From contig NZ_FMIB01000002.1 of assembly GCF_900091475.1 (NCBI RefSeq), positions 2,914,001 to 2,978,000 of the forward strand: a DNA stretch of 64,000 nt, read 5' to 3'. The notes beneath the pieces are model-generated. The model was given only the letters and a program-made list of their open reading frames with translations. It had not been told where the DNA came from and searched no databases. Origin of the DNA: Micromonospora chersina (lineage in GTDB: Bacteria > Actinomycetota > Actinomycetes > Mycobacteriales > Micromonosporaceae). Positions 9,170-17,338 of the stretch are shown in pieces. Both the position numbers and the translations under genes were made by a program. Each line of letters opens with the position of its first letter. Position 1 is the first letter of the stretch.

Positions 9170-9182
9170 AAGCTATCTGCGG

Positions 9183-9770
9183 TCAGGCTACCGAGGGCAG
9201 GAACGACGGCCGGGACCCCTCGTAAGCGCTGATCTCGGCCTCGTGCCGGAGGGTGAGTCCAATGTCGTCCAAGCCCTCCATCAGCCGCCAACGGCTGTGG
9301 TCGTCCAGCGGGAACGCCCAGGTGGCGTCACCGGCGTGGACCTGGCGGGCGGCGAGGTCGACGGTGATCGGCGTGGTCGGCTCGGATTCCACGAGATCCC
9401 ACAGTTCTTCCACGGCTTTCAATTCCAGCTCGACCGGAAGGAGGCCTTCCTTGAGCGCGTTGCCGCGGAAGATGTCGCCGAAGCGGGGCGAGATGACGGC
9501 CCGGAAGCCCCAGTCGCGCAGCGCCCAGACGGCGTGCTCCCGGGAGGATCCGGTGCCGAACTCGGGGCCGGCGATCAGAATCGACGCACCCGAATGGGCG
9601 GGATCGTTGAGGACGAATGACGGGTCCTCCCGCCACGCGTTGAACAGTCCGTCCGCGAATCCGGTCCGGGTCACCCGCTTGAGGTACACGGCGGGGATGA
9701 TCTGGTCGGTGTCCACGTTGGATCGGCGCAGCGGCACGGCCGTGCCGGTGTGGGTGGTGAACTTGTCCAT
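9183..9770 (-). CDS. leuD: 3-isopropylmalate dehydratase small subunit
   Basis: 195 aa. With LeuC it isomerises 2-isopropylmalate to 3-isopropylmalate in leucine synthesis. Recognisable segments are [32 protein letters not shown] (the swivel-domain substrate loop) and [19 protein letters not shown]. The length is normal for the small subunit. It starts 15 bp after the leuC stop on the same strand, so the two form one operon. Confidence 0.95.
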   Translation of the reverse strand: MDKFTTHTGTAVPLRRSNVDTDQIIPAVYLKRVTRTGFADGLFNAWREDPSFVLNDPAHSGASILIAGPEFGTGSSREHAVWALRDWGFRAVISPRFGDIFRGNALKEGLLPVELELKAVEELWDLVESEPTTPITVDLAARQVHAGDATWAFPLDDHSRWRLMEGLDDIGLTLRHEAEISAYEGSRPSFLPSVA

Positions 9771-9785
9771 CTCTCGGCTGCCCTT

Positions 9786-11228
9786 CTACAGGTCGGCGGG
9801 GGCGGCCAGCCGGCCGACCACGGCGGTGGCGGCGGCGACCGGCGGGGACACCAGGTGGGTACGCCCGCCCCGGCCCTGGCGGCCCTCGAAGTTGCGGTTG
9901 GAGGTCGAGGCGGAGCGCTCGCCCGGCTTCAGGGTGTCCGGGTTCATGCCCAGACACATGGAGCAGCCGGCGAAGCGCCACTCGGCGCCGGCGTCGGTGA
10001 ACACCTTGTCCAGCCCCTCGGCCTCGGCCGCCTCGCGGACCGCGGCCGAGCCGGGCACCACGAGCATGCGTACGCCGTCGGCGACCTGGTGGCCGCGCAG
10101 CACGTCGGCGGCGGCCCGCAGGTCCTCCAGGCGGCCGTTGGTGCAGGAGCCGACGAAGACCACGTCCACCGCCAGGTCGCGCAGCGCGGTGCCGGGGGTG
10201 AGGTCCATGTACTCCAGGGCCCGGCGGGCGGCGACCCGCTCCGGCTCGGTGACGAACTCCTCCGGGTCCGGCACGGCCGCGCCCAGCGGCACGCCCTGGC
10301 CGGGGTTGGTGCCCCAGGTCACGAACGGCGTGATCCGGCTGGCGTCCAGGGTCACCTCGGTGTCGAAGGTCGCCCCCTCGTCGGTGGGCAGCGTCCGCCA
10401 CCAGGCCACCGCCGCGTCCCAGTCGGCGCCCTGCGGCGCGTGGGACCGCCCCTTGAGGTACGCGAAGGTCGTCTCGTCCGGCGCGATCATGCCGGCCTTG
10501 GCGCCCCACTCGATGGACATGTTGGCGATCGTCATCCGGCCCTCCATGGAGAGGTTCCGGATGGCCTCGCCCCGGTACTCGACGATGTGGCCGCGCCCGC
10601 CGCCGGTGCCCACCTGGGCGATCAGGGCCAGCACCAGGTCCTTGGCGGTCACGCCCGGGGCGAGTTCACCGACGACGTTGACGGCCATGGTCTTCGGGCG
10701 GGCCTGCGGCAGCGTCTGGGTGGCCAGGACGTGCTCGACCTCACTGGTGCCGATGCCGAAGGCGAGCGCACCGAACGCGCCGTGGGTGGCGGTGTGCGAG
10801 TCGCCGCAGACGATCGTCATGCCCGGCTGGGTGAGGCCGAGCTGCGGGCCGATGACGTGCACGATGCCCTGGTTCTCGTCGCCCAGCGGGTGCAGCCGTA
10901 CGCCGAACTCGGCGCAGTTGCGGCGCAGCGTCTCGATCTGGGTGCGGGAGGTGGGGTCCGCGATCGTGAGCAGGTCGCCGCGCCGGGAGCGGAACGCCGG
11001 GTCGTCGTACCCGGTCGGGGTGTTGTGGTCCTCGGTCGCGATCGTCAGGTCGGTCCGGCGGACCCGACGGCCGGCCAGGCGCAGCCCGTCGAACGCCTGC
11101 GGGCTGGTGACCTCGTGGAGCAGGTGCAGGTCGATGAAGAGCAGGTCCGGCTCGCCGGCGGCGGAGCGGACGACGTGCGCGTCCCAGACCTTCTCGGCCA
11201 GGGTCCTCGGTTGAGTGACTCCCACCAT
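9786..11228 (-). CDS. leuC: 3-isopropylmalate dehydratase large subunit
   Basis: 480 aa, full length. Aconitase-family signature: [12 protein letters not shown] at the N-terminus, EDHNTPT, and [20 protein letters not shown]. The [4Fe-4S] ligands are in [10 protein letters not shown] and [11 protein letters not shown]. The ATG is 6 nt from a TAGGAT -10-like hexamer (11235-11240, minus strand), so the mRNA is probably leaderless. The 37-bp gap to the divergent IclR gene holds both promoters. Confidence 0.95.
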   Translation of the reverse strand: MVGVTQPRTLAEKVWDAHVVRSAAGEPDLLFIDLHLLHEVTSPQAFDGLRLAGRRVRRTDLTIATEDHNTPTGYDDPAFRSRRGDLLTIADPTSRTQIETLRRNCAEFGVRLHPLGDENQGIVHVIGPQLGLTQPGMTIVCGDSHTATHGAFGALAFGIGTSEVEHVLATQTLPQARPKTMAVNVVGELAPGVTAKDLVLALIAQVGTGGGRGHIVEYRGEAIRNLSMEGRMTIANMSIEWGAKAGMIAPDETTFAYLKGRSHAPQGADWDAAVAWWRTLPTDEGATFDTEVTLDASRITPFVTWGTNPGQGVPLGAAVPDPEEFVTEPERVAARRALEYMDLTPGTALRDLAVDVVFVGSCTNGRLEDLRAAADVLRGHQVADGVRMLVVPGSAAVREAAEAEGLDKVFTDAGAEWRFAGCSMCLGMNPDTLKPGERSASTSNRNFEGRQGRGGRTHLVSPPVAAATAVVGRLAAPADL

Positions 11229-11265
11229 CTGGACATCCTAAATTCTGGGAGGTAAATTTCGGCTT
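11229..11265. promoter_or_regulatory. Divergent overlapping promoters of leuC and the IclR regulator
   Basis: Minus strand: TAGGAT (11235-11240) lies 6 nt before the leuC ATG. Plus strand: TAAATT (11253-11258) lies 7 nt before the GTG at 11266. TAAATT occurs twice on the plus strand (11239-11244 and 11253-11258), 14 nt apart, in an otherwise GC-rich region. This is a plausible operator for the divergent IclR regulator covering both -10 boxes. Confidence 0.6.
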
Positions 11266-11964
11266 GTGGGACACAGTATGAGCGGTGTCGGCGTTCTCGA
11301 CAAGGCGGTGGTCATCCTGGCCGCCTGCGTCGACGGCGCCAGCCTTGCCGAACTCGTTGAACGGACCAAGCTGCCCCGGGCCACCGCGCACCGGCTGGCA
11401 CAGGCGCTGGAGATCCACCGGATGCTGGTCCGGGACACCCAGGGCCGCTGGCGCCCCGGCCCCCGGCTCGGCGAGCTGGCCAACGCCGCACCCGACGTGC
11501 TGCTGACCGCCGCCGAGCCGCTGCTCGCCGCGCTGCGCGACGCCACCGGGGAGAGCGCTCAGCTCTACCTGCGGCGTGCCGACGAGCGGATCTGCGTGGG
11601 CGCGGCCGAGCGGGCCAGCGGCCTGCGGGACACCGTGCCGGTCGGCTCGGTGCTGCCCATGACGGCCGGTTCCGCGGCGCAGATCCTGCTGGCCTGGGAG
11701 CCGCCCGAGGCGGTCATGCCGCTGCTGCCCCGCTCGAAGTTCACCGGCCGCACCCTCGCCGAGGTGCGCCGCCGCGGCTGGGCGCAGAGCGTCGCCGAGC
11801 GGGAGGCCGGTGTGGCGAGCGTCTCGGCCCCGATCCGCGACCGCACCGGCCGGGTCATCGCCGCCATCAGCATCTCCGGCCCGATCGAGCGCCTGGGCCG
11901 CCGCCCCGGCGAACGCCACGCCATGGCCGTGGTCCGAGCCGGCCAACGCCTCTCCGGCCTGTAA
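11266..11964 (+). CDS. ndgR: IclR-family regulator divergent from leuCD (NdgR/LtbR type)
   Basis: 232 aa from GTG 11266; an ATG at 11278 would give 228 aa. The GTG was preferred because TAAATT lies 7 nt upstream. Winged helix-turn-helix at the N-terminus: SGVGVLDKAVVIL, LAELVERTKLPRATAHRLAQALE. The C-terminal effector domain has VPVGSVLPMTAGSAAQILLAW and VASVSAPIRDRTGRVIAAISISGP. In Streptomyces and Corynebacterium the regulator in this position (NdgR/LtbR) controls leuCD and other amino-acid genes. Here too the gene is divergent from leuC across 37 bp, so autoregulation and leuCD control are the natural inference. Confidence 0.85.
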   Translation: MGHSMSGVGVLDKAVVILAACVDGASLAELVERTKLPRATAHRLAQALEIHRMLVRDTQGRWRPGPRLGELANAAPDVLLTAAEPLLAALRDATGESAQLYLRRADERICVGAAERASGLRDTVPVGSVLPMTAGSAAQILLAWEPPEAVMPLLPRSKFTGRTLAEVRRRGWAQSVAEREAGVASVSAPIRDRTGRVIAAISISGPIERLGRRPGERHAMAVVRAGQRLSGL

Positions 11965-11982
11965 CCCGGCCCCCTCGCGCTG

Positions 11983-12043
11983 GTTGATCATGAAGTTGGC
12001 GGCGGTTCCGGAGATCGAAAACGCCGCCAACGTCATGATCAAC
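11983..12043. repeat. 22-bp palindromic intergenic element
   Basis: Arms 11983-12004 and 12022-12043 are inverted copies with one mismatch, separated by 17 nt. The arms start GTTGATCATGA and end GTTGGCGGCG. The element begins 19 bp after the IclR stop. There is no U-tract, so it is not a classical terminator. TTGATCATGA inside the arm makes it look like a defined repeat element rather than chance GC pairing. Confidence 0.65.
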
Positions 12044-12067
12044 GAGGCAGGGGTCGGGCCGGAACGG

Positions 12068-12105
12068 CGAACGGCCCGTCTCGCGGGTGCGAGACGGGCC
12101 GTTCG
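12068..12105 (-). terminator. Hairpin terminator after tRNA-Glu copy 1
   Basis: Perfect 17-bp stem (12068-12084 with 12089-12105) and a GGGT loop, 7 nt past the 3' end of the tRNA on the minus strand. Confidence 0.8.
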
Positions 12106-12112
12106 TGTGTGG

Positions 12113-12185
12113 TAGCCCCGACCGGATTCGAACCGGCGCTACCGCCTTGAGAGGGCGGCGTCCTGGGCCGCTAGACGACGGGGCC
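12113..12185 (-). tRNA. tRNA-Glu (CTC), copy 1
   Basis: 73 nt, minus strand. The acceptor begins GGCCCCG and closes with CGGGGCT-A (a G-U pair at position 1-72). The anticodon arm is CCGCC-CTCTCAA-GGCGG, giving anticodon CTC. The T-arm loop is TTCGAAT. CCA is not encoded. It is identical to the copy at 12341-12413. TAGACT on the minus strand at 12230-12235 is a candidate -10 for separate transcription. Confidence 0.95.
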
Positions 12186-12300
12186 AGGCACTTTTCCTGC
12201 TTCACCACCCTGACGGGCGGTGCGGCAGTAGTCTAGCGGCACCACGTCCCGCCCTCCACGAGGGGGTCGGCACGCCGGACCACACAGCTGGAAACACGAA

Positions 12301-12331
12301 ACAGCCCGCCCCACGAGGTGGGACGGGCTGT
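12301..12331 (-). terminator. Hairpin terminator after tRNA-Glu copy 2
   Basis: 14-nt arms (12301-12314 and 12318-12331) pair with one mismatch around a 3-nt loop, 9 nt past the tRNA 3' end. Confidence 0.75.
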
Positions 12332-12340
12332 CAGCGCTTG

Positions 12341-12413
12341 TAGCCCCGACCGGATTCGAACCGGCGCTACCGCCTTGAGAGGGCGGCGTCCTGGGCCGCT
12401 AGACGACGGGGCC
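12341..12413 (-). tRNA. tRNA-Glu (CTC), copy 2
   Basis: 73 nt and identical at every base to the copy at 12113-12185: anticodon CTC in loop CTCTCAA, T-loop TTCGAAT, no encoded CCA. Its candidate -10 is TAGAGT (minus strand, 12454-12459). It has its own downstream hairpin, so it appears to be an independent transcription unit. Confidence 0.95.
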
Positions 12414-12473
12414 AGAACTTCGTGCTTCCACGCCCTCGCGGGCGGGAAGCTGCACTCTATCAGAGATCATCTG

Positions 12474-12495
12474 CCGCCCCTCTCACGAGGGGCGG
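12474..12495 (-). terminator. Hairpin after tRNA-Gln
   Basis: 9-bp perfect G/C-rich stem (12474-12482 with 12487-12495), 53 nt past the 3' end of tRNA-Gln on the minus strand. It separates tRNA-Gln from the tRNA-Glu promoter region. Confidence 0.6.
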
Positions 12496-12548
12496 AGCGG
12501 AACTCCGCCAGAATCCAGCGTCCGGGATTCTCGCGAATCCGCGGCTGC

Positions 12549-12621
12549 GCTGGGGTACCAGGACTCGAACCTAGACTAACTGAACCAGAATCAGTCGGGC
12601 TGCCAATTACCCCATACCCCA
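12549..12621 (-). tRNA. tRNA-Gln (CTG)
   Basis: 73 nt, minus strand. Acceptor TGGGGTA pairs with TACCCCA and is followed by discriminator G. The anticodon arm is ACTGA-TTCTGGT-TCAGT, so the anticodon is CTG. The T-loop is TTCGAGT. It is the first gene of the Gln-Glu-Glu tRNA group. Confidence 0.93.
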
Positions 12622-12647
12622 TTGGCCCCTTGCGGCGCCGGGAATGA

Positions 12648-12676
12648 ACTTTACCCTCCCGGTGCCGGCAGGCCAA
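12648..12676 (-). promoter_or_regulatory. Promoter of tRNA-Gln
   Basis: On the minus strand, TTGGCC (12671-12676) and TAAAGT (12648-12653) are separated by exactly 17 nt. The -10 ends 26 nt upstream of the mature tRNA 5' end, a normal leader length for processing. Confidence 0.6.
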
Positions 12677-12728
12677 ATCCAACCCCCCGAAACCGCCAGT
12701 GAGCTGCGGAAACGAGGCGTCGGACGCA

Positions 12729-13532
12729 TCAGGCGACCGGGACCACCGGGTTGGTGAGCTCGCCGATCCCCTCGATCCGCACGGTGACCGTATCCCCGTC
12801 GGTGAGCGGGCTAACCCCCGCCGGAGTGCCGGTCAGCACCACGTCACCGGGGAGCAACGTCATGACGTGGGAGATGTACGACACCAGGGCCGGCACGTCG
12901 AAGACCATGTCCTTGGTCCGGCCGAGCTGGCGTACCTCCATCTCCTCCGGGTTGCGACCGACCTCACAGCGGACCTCCAGGTCGCTGACGTCCAGCCCGG
13001 TGGTGATCCACGGCCCGATCGGGCAGAACGAGTCGAAGCCCTTGGCCCGGGTCCACTGCCCGTCGGAGCGCTGGAGGTCCCGCGCCGTGACGTCGTTGGC
13101 GCAGGTGTAGCCGAAGATGGCCCGCTCGGCGGCGGCCCGGTCGGCCCGCCGCGCGCCCGGCGCGCCGATCACGACGGCCAGCTCCGCCTCGTGCTCGACC
13201 TGCTTCGAGAAGACGGGCAGCCGGATGGCGTCCCGGGGACCGATCACCGAGGTCGACGGCTTGAGGAAGAGCAACGGCTCCTTGGGCACCTCGCTGCCGT
13301 GCTCGGCGGCGTGTTCGGCGTAGTTGCGGCCGACGCAGACCACCTTGCTCGGCAGGATCGGCGAGAGCAGCCGGACGTCGGAGAGCGCCCAGCGGGCGCC
13401 GGAGAACTGGATCTGCCCGAACGGGTGGCCCTCGATCTCGGCGATGGTCAGGCCCTGCGGCCCGGCCTCCGGCTCGCCCTCGACGACCCCGAACGACATT
13501 CCCTTGGCATGAGCGAAACGAGCGATACGCAC
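12729..13532 (-). CDS. Fumarylacetoacetate hydrolase (FAH) family protein
   Basis: 267 aa from GTG, 6 nt after TAGATT (minus strand, 13539-13544). The FAH fold is clear: CVGRNYAEHAAEHG, PLLFLKPSTSVIGP, VEHEAELAVVIG (metal-binding glutamates), YTCANDVTARDLQ, and VLTGTPAGVSPL near the end. Family members cleave or hydrate 2-oxo acids (fumarylpyruvate, acylpyruvates, oxaloacetate decarboxylation). The exact substrate cannot be assigned. In actinobacteria this gene is often next to gltX and tRNA genes; here only the tRNA neighbours are present. Confidence 0.9.
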   Translation of the reverse strand: MRIARFAHAKGMSFGVVEGEPEAGPQGLTIAEIEGHPFGQIQFSGARWALSDVRLLSPILPSKVVCVGRNYAEHAAEHGSEVPKEPLLFLKPSTSVIGPRDAIRLPVFSKQVEHEAELAVVIGAPGARRADRAAAERAIFGYTCANDVTARDLQRSDGQWTRAKGFDSFCPIGPWITTGLDVSDLEVRCEVGRNPEEMEVRQLGRTKDMVFDVPALVSYISHVMTLLPGDVVLTGTPAGVSPLTDGDTVTVRIEGIGELTNPVVPVA

Positions 13533-13705
13533 CCGGCCAATCTATCCCCGACGTCCGGCCGGGCCACGCCGGACGCGGCCACGGGCTCCGCCGGGCGGGT
13601 GGCGCGCCAGGGTACGCCGGCCCGCGCCGGCCGGGGCGGGATTGGCGGCTTCGTACCCGCCCGGCGGGCCCGGGCCCATAGCTTCGGGGCCGGAGGTTCG
13701 TTCGT

Positions 13706-15139
13706 ATGCCTGCATCGAGACGACACCACAGGACCCTGGCAGTGTTCGTGAACTGCCTCGGCATCATGGCCGCCGTGCCGGCGCTGCCGCTCACCGCACC
13801 CCGGGCGGAGGCCGCGACCCCGCCACCGGCGGCTCCGGCGGCAGCACAAGCGACGCCGGCAGCGCGAGCGGCGGCTCCGCCGGCCGTGGCCGCCCGGGCC
13901 ACCCCGATTCCGACCGGGATGCCTGCGGCGCCACCGGCGATGCCGACCACCAAGCCGGCGCCGATCCAGCTGACCACCCCGCCGGTGACCGTGGCGGTGG
14001 CGGCGGCCGGCACCCCGGCGCCGGGCTACCGGATCCAGGTCCGCAACGCCGGCCCCACGCCTGTCGAGACGACCGTCCGGCAGGAGTTGCCGGCCGGGTC
14101 CCGGGCGACCGCGGTGACCGGTGGCGGCCGGGCGAACCGCCCGATCGGGTCGGCCACGGCCAACGAGGTGACCTGGCGGCTGCGACTGCCGGCGCGGAGC
14201 ACCACCACGCTGAACACCGCGCTCAGCGGGGTCGCCCAGGGCCGGGAGGTGACCGCGCCGACCTGCGCGTACGGCACCGACGGCACCCGCCCGTACGACT
14301 GCGCCACGGCGACCTGGACGGGGCCCGCGACGGTGCCGGCCGCGAAGGTGACCGCCGCCCCGGCCTGGCGCCGCCCGCCGGTGCTGCTGGCCGCGCTGGC
14401 CGCGCTCCTGGTGGTGACCGGCGGCGTGCTGTGGTGGGCGTGGCGACGCCGGCGCTCCGGCCCGCCGCGGGCCACCGGCACCCCGGCCGGCCCGACCCGG
14501 CTCGCCGCCGGTGTCCCGCCGGTCGCGGCTGGGACGGGCGGCCCGGCGGACCGTGGCACCGTCTACCCGCGCCCGGCGATGCCCGCCGTCACCGCCCGGC
14601 GCCGCCGGCCACCGATCTGGGCGGTGATCGGGGTCGCGGCCGCGGTCCTGGCGGGCGTGGTCGGCGCGGCGGCGTGGACGGCCACCCAGCGGGTCGCCGC
14701 CATGGACACCACGAAGCAGCCGACCAGCGGCGCCTGGGTGGGCAACAGCGTCACCGGCCCGCTCGGCGTCCCGCTGCGCGAGAACGCGTTCGAGTTCACC
14801 GTCTACCGGCTGGCCTGTGGCGTTGGCACCCCGCCCGCGGCGTCGTCCGGCGGGCGGCAGTGCCTGGCCACGGTCGGGGTGCGCAACGTCACGTCCGGCG
14901 AGCAGACCTGGCACGGGCAGTTGCAGCGGGCGTACCTGCCCGGGGGCAACTGGGTGGCCACCGACGAGAGCGCCACCCGCGTGGCGAACCTCGGCCGGGA
15001 TGTCTTCGCCCAGCCGGTCGCCGCCGGCTCCCGGGTGCTGCTGCCGCTCGTGTTCACCGTGCACGGCGACGACCCGCCGAGGCAGTTGGAGCTGCGCAGC
15101 GGGGTCTTCTCCGCCGGGGTGCGGGTGGACGTGCGGTGA
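13706..15139 (+). CDS. Secreted/membrane protein with two TM segments, unknown function
   Basis: 477 aa, start ATG with GGAGG 8 nt upstream and CATAGCTT as a possible -10 further up. The N-terminus is a signal peptide (TLAVFVNCLGIMAAVPALPL) followed by an Ala/Pro-rich linker. Residues about 95-210 form an extracellular beta-rich domain (VRNAGPTPVETTVRQELP) like DUF11/CARDB conserved-repeat domains. Two TM helices follow (VLLAALAALLVVTGGVLWW and WAVIGVAAAVLAGVVGAAAW). The C-terminal domain (ENAFEFTVYRLACG...RVLLPLVFTVHGDD) resembles a DUF4352/telokin-like fold. I do not recognise a function. Topology suggests both beta domains face outside with a short cytoplasmic segment between the helices. 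Confidence 0.75.
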   Translation: MPASRRHHRTLAVFVNCLGIMAAVPALPLTAPRAEAATPPPAAPAAAQATPAARAAAPPAVAARATPIPTGMPAAPPAMPTTKPAPIQLTTPPVTVAVAAAGTPAPGYRIQVRNAGPTPVETTVRQELPAGSRATAVTGGGRANRPIGSATANEVTWRLRLPARSTTTLNTALSGVAQGREVTAPTCAYGTDGTRPYDCATATWTGPATVPAAKVTAAPAWRRPPVLLAALAALLVVTGGVLWWAWRRRRSGPPRATGTPAGPTRLAAGVPPVAAGTGGPADRGTVYPRPAMPAVTARRRRPPIWAVIGVAAAVLAGVVGAAAWTATQRVAAMDTTKQPTSGAWVGNSVTGPLGVPLRENAFEFTVYRLACGVGTPPAASSGGRQCLATVGVRNVTSGEQTWHGQLQRAYLPGGNWVATDESATRVANLGRDVFAQPVAAGSRVLLPLVFTVHGDDPPRQLELRSGVFSAGVRVDVR

Positions 15140-15173
15140 CCGGGGGCGGGGCGGCGGTCGTACCCTGGGGTCC

Positions 15174-16064
15174 GTGACCGCCGCCCTCGCCCCCGCCGCC
15201 GTGCTCGACGCGGCCGACTGGCAGGCCCGGCGTCGCGCCCACGAGGAGCGGGTGGACGCCTGGCTGGGGCCGCACCTGGCCCGCCGCCGGTCCGGGGTGC
15301 GGCACCCCGTCGAGGACTTCCTCTTCACCTACTACTCGCACCGCCCGGCGCAGCTGCGGCGCTGGCACCCCGGCGCCGGGGTGGTGCTGCGCGACGCCGA
15401 CCCGGCCGGGTTCGGCCGGGACTACCGCGCCACCGCCGCCGGGGTCACCCTTGACACCGAGGGGGTACGCGCGCGGCGCGCCGAGTCGATCGCCTGGATC
15501 CGCGCGCTGCTGGCGGCGACCGCCGGCCGCCCGGCCCACCTCGGCTGCTTCGGCATGCACGAGTGGGCGATGGTCTACCGGCAGACCCAGGACGAGGTGC
15601 GGCACAACGCCTGGCCGCTGCGGCTCAGCCCGGCGGAGACCGCGGCGGTGGTCGAGGAGCGGGGCGTGCGGTGCAGCCACTTCGACGCGTTCCGGTTCTT
15701 CACGGCGCCGGCCCGGCCGCTCAACGTGCTCACCCCGACGCGGGAGAGCCAGCACGCGCTGGAGCAGCCGGGCTGTCTGCACGCCAACATGGATCTCTAC
15801 AAGTGGGCCTGCAAGCTCTCGCCCCTGGTCGCCTCGGAACTCGTGGCCGACTGCTTCGAGCTGGCGAAGGAGGTCCGGACCCTGGACATGCGGGCGTCGC
15901 CGTACGACCTCTCCGAGCTGGGCTACCCGCCCGTCAGGGTCGAGACCGTCGAGGGCAGGCACGAGTACGTGCGCGCCCAGCGGTCGTTCGCCGAACGTGC
16001 CGCACCCTTGCGTGCGCGCCTGATCGCGGAGTGCGATCGGATCCTTCCCGCCGCGAACGGGTGA
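15174..16064 (+). CDS. Actinobacterial protein annotated as 3-methyladenine DNA glycosylase; function uncertain
   Basis: 296 aa from GTG 15174, which lies 7 nt after TACCCT (15161-15166). Conserved-looking blocks are HPVEDFLFTYYSHRPAQLRRWHPG, GCFGMHEWAMVYR, RCSHFDAFRFF and GCLHANMDLYKWA. Proteins of this type in actinobacteria are, to my recollection, often labelled 3-methyladenine DNA glycosylase. I see no helix-hairpin-helix or AAG/AlkA signature, so I treat the label as unproven. The many His, Cys and Asp residues in short motifs suggest a metal site. The preceding gene ends 34 bp upstream. Confidence 0.6.
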   Translation: MTAALAPAAVLDAADWQARRRAHEERVDAWLGPHLARRRSGVRHPVEDFLFTYYSHRPAQLRRWHPGAGVVLRDADPAGFGRDYRATAAGVTLDTEGVRARRAESIAWIRALLAATAGRPAHLGCFGMHEWAMVYRQTQDEVRHNAWPLRLSPAETAAVVEERGVRCSHFDAFRFFTAPARPLNVLTPTRESQHALEQPGCLHANMDLYKWACKLSPLVASELVADCFELAKEVRTLDMRASPYDLSELGYPPVRVETVEGRHEYVRAQRSFAERAAPLRARLIAECDRILPAANG

Positions 16065-16101
16065 GCCCGCACCCTCCCTCGCAGGCTCTACGCTTCGGCG
16101 C

Positions 16102-16566
16102 ATGACGAGCGAGAGGCCCTGGGTACGCGGCGAACTGCCCTGGATTCGTTCGGGTCCGCTCTTCCGGGTGCACCAGGATTCGGCCCCGGCACTCACCAAG
16201 TTCCTCGACCGCTGGTCGTACCGCAGGGTCGAACTGGACGGGCGGCGGATGACGTCACGTGCGGACGCGCACACAGAACTACGCCGGGCGTTCGGCTTCC
16301 CGGGCTACTACGGCAGGAACTGGGACGCCTTCAACGACTGTTTCGGGGACTACGTCCTGGAGAACAACGGGGCCCTCATCGCCGTCGTCTGGACCGGCAT
16401 CGAGGCGGCCGCGAAGGCTGCCCCGGCGACGACCGCCGAGGTCGGCTGGGCCCTCCTGCAGGCAGCCGGTGGACAGATGCACTCGCCTGCTGAGGGGGAC
16501 AACTCAGCCGTGTCCCTGGACGTGTTCGCGATCGGCTCAGGTCCGGACTTCGACCGCGCCGGTTGA
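16102..16566 (+). CDS. Barstar-family protein (orphan ribonuclease inhibitor)
   Basis: 154 aa, ATG 7 nt after TACGCT (16089-16094). The central region VELDGRRMTSRADAHTELRR followed by GFPGYYGRNWDAFNDCFGDY is the barstar core: the YYGxNWDAFxDC helix inserts into the active site of barnase-type RNases. An N-terminal extension of about 45 residues (PWIRSGPLFRVHQDSAP) is longer than in classical barstar (about 90 aa). No barnase/ribonuclease gene is adjacent: the neighbours are the putative glycosylase and a convergent GNAT gene. It may therefore be an immunity protein without a local toxin. Confidence 0.85.
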   Translation: MTSERPWVRGELPWIRSGPLFRVHQDSAPALTKFLDRWSYRRVELDGRRMTSRADAHTELRRAFGFPGYYGRNWDAFNDCFGDYVLENNGALIAVVWTGIEAAAKAAPATTAEVGWALLQAAGGQMHSPAEGDNSAVSLDVFAIGSGPDFDRAG

Positions 16567-16644
16567 GCAGGTGCCCGCGCGGCCGGCGGCGCGGTGGAGA
16601 CGAGGGCGAACCCGACCGCGAGGGCGGGCAGGAGGGCGGCGACC

Positions 16645-17220
16645 TCAGCCGGCCGGGTGGCCCCGGTGCGCGGCCCACTCGTCGGCGAGGATCGACATGA
16701 CGGTGGCGTCCACCCAGCCGTCGCCGTCGCGGAGGACCTGCCGCAGCGTGCCCTCGGCCACGAAGCCGACCTTCTCGTAGGCCCGGCGGGCGCGCGGGTT
16801 GAAGGCGAACACCTCCAGCCCGATCCGGTGCAGGCCGAGCTGCTCGAAGCCGTACCCGACCACGAGCCGGACCGCCTCGGTGCCGAGCCCCCGGTCCCGC
16901 CCGGCGGGGCCGATCAGGGTGCGGAAGTTGCAGCTGTCGTTGTGCCTGTCCCACTCGTTGAGCACCACCTCGCCGACGCAGGCCCCGGTCGCCCGGTCCA
17001 CGACGGCCAGGTCGAGCCGGTCCGGCTGGCTGTTGCGGGTGCCGTACCAGGCGCGCAGCCGCGCCGGTTCCAGCCCCTCCCCGGGCGGGCTGCCGGTGAG
17101 CCGGGCCACCTCCGGGTCGGCCAGGATCGCCTCGAAGGCCGCGAGGTCGTCGTCGACGAACGGACGCAGCAGGACCCGGTCGCCGGTGAGGGTGGGCTTG
17201 ACGGAGAAGTCGCTCGGCAC
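16645..17220 (-). CDS. GNAT-family N-acetyltransferase (RimJ/RimL-like)
   Basis: 191 aa from GTG 17220, placed 7 nt after CAGAAT (minus strand, 17228-17233); an in-frame GTG 21 nt further upstream is possible. Starts with TLTGDRVLLRPFVDDDLAAF, then CVGEVVLNEWD. The acetyl-CoA-binding segment GPAGRDRGLGTEAVRLVVGY contains the R/Q-x-x-G-x-G/A loop. The end is GLHRIGLEVFAFNPRARRAYEKVGF. This matches the RimJ/RimL group, which acetylates protein N-termini, amino acids or antibiotics. The substrate cannot be assigned. It is divergent from the double-LtrA gene across 118 bp. Confidence 0.88.
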   Translation of the reverse strand: MPSDFSVKPTLTGDRVLLRPFVDDDLAAFEAILADPEVARLTGSPPGEGLEPARLRAWYGTRNSQPDRLDLAVVDRATGACVGEVVLNEWDRHNDSCNFRTLIGPAGRDRGLGTEAVRLVVGYGFEQLGLHRIGLEVFAFNPRARRAYEKVGFVAEGTLRQVLRDGDGWVDATVMSILADEWAAHRGHPAG

Positions 17221-17338
17221 CCGGCGAATTCTGGGTGACGGCACGCGGGCCCTCAAACAGTTTTCCGGCGCCTGCCGCTCCAGGGGTGTTTGGAACGGAT
17301 CCCCGGTCGGCGCCCGGCCCGGTTGGCACAGTGAGGTG

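Noticed and set aside
12113..12413. Duplicated tRNA-Glu as flanks (att sites) of an integrated element
   Set aside because: Only 155 bp lie between the copies and no integrase is nearby; both copies are complete functional tRNAs.
15174..16064. Firm assignment as 3-methyladenine DNA glycosylase
   Set aside because: No recognisable glycosylase motif is visible; the name comes only from how similar proteins are commonly labelled.
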